A DNA stretch of 8,021 nucleotides from Ahrensia sp. (GTDB lineage Bacteria; Pseudomonadota; Alphaproteobacteria; Rhizobiales; Rhizobiaceae): assembly GCA_003233475.1 (NCBI GenBank), contig QILU01000153.1:1-8021 (forward strand). The letters are read 5' to 3'. Each line of letters opens with the position of its first letter. Position 1 is the first letter of the stretch. Below, piece after piece: positions 7,031 to 8,021 of the stretch. A model generated the notes under the pieces. That model saw nothing but the letters and a program-made list of their open reading frames with translations. It did not search any database and was not told where the DNA came from. Position numbers and translations under genes: made by a program.

Positions 7031-8021
7031 TTACATGCCGGAATAAATGGGGAAGCGGTCGGTCAATGCAACAACTTTCTTGGCGACATCGGCTTCAAGA
7101 GCGCTGTTGTCAGCTTCTCCATTGGCAACCAAGCCATCCAATACTTCCAAAATAAGTTCACCAACCAGTTCAAATTCCGCCACCCCAAACCCGCGGGTGG
7201 TGGCAGCAGGAGTTCCCAAACGAATGCCGGAGGTAATGGTGGGTTTTTCCGGGTCAAACGGCACGCCGTTTTTGTTGCAGGTAATGTTGGCCCGGCCCAG
7301 AGCCACTTCCGCCGCTTTGCCAGTCAGTCCCTTGGGTCTTAAATCCACCAGCAATACATGGGTATCGGTACCACCGGAAACGAGATCCAGACCCCCGGAT
7401 TTCAAGGTTTTTCCCAGCGCTTTCGCATTCTCGGCAACATTGGCAGCATAGCGAGTAAATTCGGGAGTAAGAGCCTCCGCAAACGCCACCGCTTTTGCGG
7501 CAATCACATGCATGAGCGGGCCCCCTTGAATGCCGGGGAAGATGGCTGAGTTGATTTTTTTGGCTTGATTTTTTTGGCGATCACCTCATCATTGGTCAAA
7601 ATCAATCCACCCCGCGGGCCACGCAGGGTTTTATGGGTGGTTGAAGTGACCACATGGGCGTGGGGGAACGGGCTGGGGTGAACGCCACCGGCAACAAGAC
7701 CGGCGATATGCGCCATATCCACAAACAAATAAGCACCAACCATATCTGCAATTTCACGGAATTTTGCAAAATCGATCTGGCGCGGATAGGCGGAGCCACC
7801 GGCGATAATCAACTTGGGTTGATGTTTTTTCGCCAGTGCTTCCACTTCGTCAAAGTCAATTTGGTCATTGTCTTTTCGCACGCCATATTGCACCGCATTA
7901 AACCATTTGCCGGACTGGTTTGGGGCTGAGCCGTGGGTTAAATGCCCGCCTGCATCAAGGCTTAGGCCCATGATCGTATCACCCGGTTTTATCAACGCCT
8001 GGAACACTGCCTGGTTGGCCT
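7031..8021 (-). pseudogene. glyA: Serine hydroxymethyltransferase, 5' end outside the window, frame broken by a 14-bp duplication
   Basis: GlyA is the PLP enzyme that interconverts serine and glycine while charging tetrahydrofolate. The frame enters at the right edge within [14 protein letters not shown], so about 100 N-terminal residues lie outside. Clear marks are [20 protein letters not shown] (Asp/His near PLP), [14 protein letters not shown] with the PLP-binding Lys, then [11 protein letters not shown]. There the frame is lost and ends at a TGA at 7504-7506. The rest continues in another frame: [58 protein letters not shown], ending at TAA (7031-7033). Deleting one copy of the 14-bp repeat at 7551-7578 rejoins both halves exactly, as [11 protein letters not shown]. 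Apparent starts at 8007 (GTG) and 7513 (ATG) are internal codons. The function is usually close to essential, so a mutation, an assembly fault or a second copy should be considered. Confidence 0.93.
7551..7578. repeat. Perfect 14-bp tandem duplication inside glyA
   Basis: TTGATTTTTTTGGC occurs twice back to back on the plus strand (7551-7564 and 7565-7578). In coding sense this is two copies of GCC-A7-TCAA. It looks like a simple slippage duplication across T7 runs. Fourteen bases cannot keep the frame, which explains the glyA break. Confidence 0.95.

Noticed and set aside
7504..8007. Two separate genes in place of glyA (starts at 8007 and 7513)
   Set aside because: Both are parts of one GlyA; the apparent starts are internal codons in conserved stretches, and the first continues in frame to the window edge.

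Overview
All recognisable genes in this window lie on the minus strand, so transcription runs from the right end (8021) to the left end (1). In that order they are glyA (5' end outside the window), nrdR, ribD, ribE, ribH, nusB, thiL, an MFS transporter gene and hppA (3' end outside the window). Gene order and protein character point to an alphaproteobacterium, most likely Hyphomicrobiales (Rhizobiales). The evidence is the glyA-nrdR-ribD-ribE-ribH-nusB-thiL order, a CTTGACG-type -35 element before hppA, and a K+-independent type H+-pyrophosphatase. This placement rests on remembered family knowledge, not on a search.

From nrdR to the MFS gene (6977 to 1593) the genes are packed like one operon. 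Gaps or overlaps are 2 nt (nrdR/ribD), 3 nt (ribD/ribE), 73 nt (ribE/ribH), an 8-nt overlap (ribH/nusB), a 4-nt overlap (nusB/thiL) and 22 nt (thiL/MFS). glyA is 53 nt upstream of nrdR and may be cotranscribed. RibD, RibE and RibH make riboflavin from the GTP-derived pyrimidine plus dihydroxybutanone phosphate. ThiL makes thiamine diphosphate, NusB serves rRNA antitermination, NrdR represses ribonucleotide reductase genes, and GlyA feeds glycine and one-carbon units. hppA appears to have its own promoter in the 186-nt gap at 1407-1592 and encodes a membrane proton pump driven by pyrophosphate.

The most notable feature is that two housekeeping genes are frame-disrupted in the sequence as given. 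glyA carries a perfect 14-bp tandem duplication (7551-7578) that shifts the frame; removing one copy restores a normal GlyA. ribD lacks one base near 5863, which splits the deaminase from the reductase domain. These could be assembly or sequencing errors, real mutations, or in glyA a lesion partly bypassed at an A7 slippery heptamer in the correct phase. nusB and thiL both appear to start with TTG inside the end of the preceding gene. I found no mobile element, CRISPR array, RNA gene or clearly novel multi-gene system here.
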